Below are positions 34,659 through 35,705 of a stretch of DNA of 35,705 nucleotides, piece by piece. Source of the DNA: Smittium culicis (lineage: Eukaryota > Kickxellomycota > Harpellomycetes > Harpellales > Legeriomycetaceae). Each line of letters begins with the position of its first letter. Within the stretch, counting starts at the first letter, position 1. The notes below the pieces were generated by a model. It saw only the letters and a program-made list of their open reading frames with translations. It was not told the DNA's origin and ran no database searches. The stretch lies in NCBI GenBank assembly GCA_001970855.1, contig LSSN01001138.1, positions 1 to 35,705 of the forward strand, in the 5' to 3' direction. The position numbers were made by a program, and so were the translations under genes.

Positions 34659-34855
34659 TTAACCCTTTCCAGTTCAGCACTCTTTAAAAAAATCAGTTTT
34701 ATGATTCGTTTATGATTGATAAGCAAGATAACTATTTGTTGTTAATTTACAATATACCAATATTTCTTAAGGCCTCGGGGTTAATGCACTATAATTGAAT
34801 TTAATTTGATATATTTTGTAGACCAAAAATAGTCTATCGCCCGTGGAAGGGTATA
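34659..34855. mobile_element. MITE family 2, copy 3 (about 197 bp)
   Basis: Left TTAACCCTTTCCAGTTCAGC; right CGCCCGTGGAAGGGTATA, with the right TTAA decayed to TATA. It has the opposite orientation to the copy at 7645-7842: its right end, inverted, gives CCTTCCACGGGCG, like that copy's left end CCTTTCACGGGCG. Confidence 0.72.
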
Positions 34856-34977
34856 AGAAGATTGCACTTTGTTACAATGATCAATTAGTGGATTGCTCGT
34901 TTAATCTAGCTAAGCAAAATAATTTAAAATTAATTATGAAGCGATTTCATTGACTTAAAATATAAAGGTATTCTGTT

Positions 34978-35120
34978 TTAACCCTTTCAAATTAACACAA
35001 TTCCGAGGTCTTTAGAATATTTGGTTAGTTGTAGAATAGCAGCAAATAATAAATATACTTATAAATCTTTAACGAATCAATAAATTGATTTTTTCAAAGA
35101 GTTCGACAGGAAAGGGTTAA
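34978..35120. mobile_element. MITE family 2, short copy (143 bp)
   Basis: Perfect outer structure TTAACCCTTTC ... GAAAGGGTTAA. The right half, inverted, shares AACTCTTTGAAAAAATCA and TATTGATTCGTT with the left arms of the other copies. It is shorter than its relatives, so it is an internal deletion derivative. Confidence 0.75.
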
Positions 35121-35705
35121 TATTCACTAAATGAGTATTGTGCGAGAGGCAATCTCCCCTAAAACTAAACTAAAATATACTCAAGTCTAATGAATTAAAA
35201 AGATAATCCACCACTCTTTAATTGGCAATATTAACTACTGATTAGATAGTTACATTTCCTTTTTTTCAATAGAAAATCATTGATTTGATTGGACCAGATT
35301 CCCGAATTAAGCTTATATTTTTGGGTGAAACCTGAAGAACATGAAAGATTAAAATAAAGGCTATAAAAAAAGAAACTGAGAAAACTGAAAAAGTTCGGAT
35401 AGTAAGTCAAAGACTTGAATATTGATTAAAGCTAGTAATACTAAATTAGTAAAGAGTACTATACGCAGAGTTAGTTTTTTTCTTGCATCCAAAAAAAAAA
35501 AAATCTAGCGTTTTAAATATCATCTGCCTTGAATGAAGATTTATCCTTATTAATAATAAAGAAAGCCTATTCAGCTTTAACTCGATACTAAGTATAATCT
35601 TCGATAATAAAAAAAGTTTTAAACATCACACTGAAATATAACAATATAAGCCACTGTTTTTTTTTATGGAACTGTATTTAATTATGATTTGTTGCAGAAC
35701 TTTTC
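35121..35705. other. AT-rich right edge, no gene seen
   Basis: No open frame or repeat end recognised to the end of the window. Confidence 0.5.

Overview
The window looks like nuclear DNA of an AT-rich fungus. The host genes have many short GT-AG introns, two of them are microsomal-type cytochrome P450s, and the mobile DNA is mostly DIRS-like tyrosine-recombinase retroelements. DIRS elements and this intron style fit an early-diverging (zygomycete-grade) fungus, but the exact lineage is inference. No tRNA, rRNA, CRISPR array or prokaryotic operon was seen.

Layout. 1-153 is a (TAA)n microsatellite. 733-1107 (-) is a small unrecognised ORF of higher GC than its surroundings. 3093-5435 (-) is a complete seven-exon PAQR/adiponectin-receptor-like (Izh/haemolysin III family) gene, rebuilt from its splice sites, with all zinc-site residues. 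8081-10895 (-) and 31088-33880 (-) are two paralogous twelve-exon cytochrome P450 genes in direct orientation about 23 kb apart; both reassemble in frame. They are patchily near-identical, as if gene conversion has acted on their 3' halves.

Between the P450 copies lies a transposon-rich block. Element A (+, from about 12306) has a left inverted terminal repeat (ITR) and broken gag and RT/RNase H. Segment D (+, 16839-18178) holds a decayed tyrosine recombinase, an internal complementary region and a right ITR, and may be the 3' half of A split by about 1.5 kb of other DNA. Element B (-, about 20935-24560) is a second DIRS family with a mutated YxDD box. Element C (-, 26362-30425) belongs to the same family as A, with an open gag but decayed pol and recombinase.

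Two families of roughly 200-bp non-autonomous elements are also visible. One has TATATGGGAGATT-type ends (three copies). The other has TTAA-CCCTTTCC ends, which suggests a piggyBac-like origin (at least four copies). At 34088-34475 a copy of the first family has inserted into a copy of the second. The remaining intergenic DNA is very AT-rich and shows no supportable genes.

The host genes show no operon-like relation. The P450 pair reads as a segmental duplication later pushed apart, at least partly, by retroelement insertion. Frames, splice sites and motifs were read by eye; no database search was possible, so family names rest on recognised motifs.
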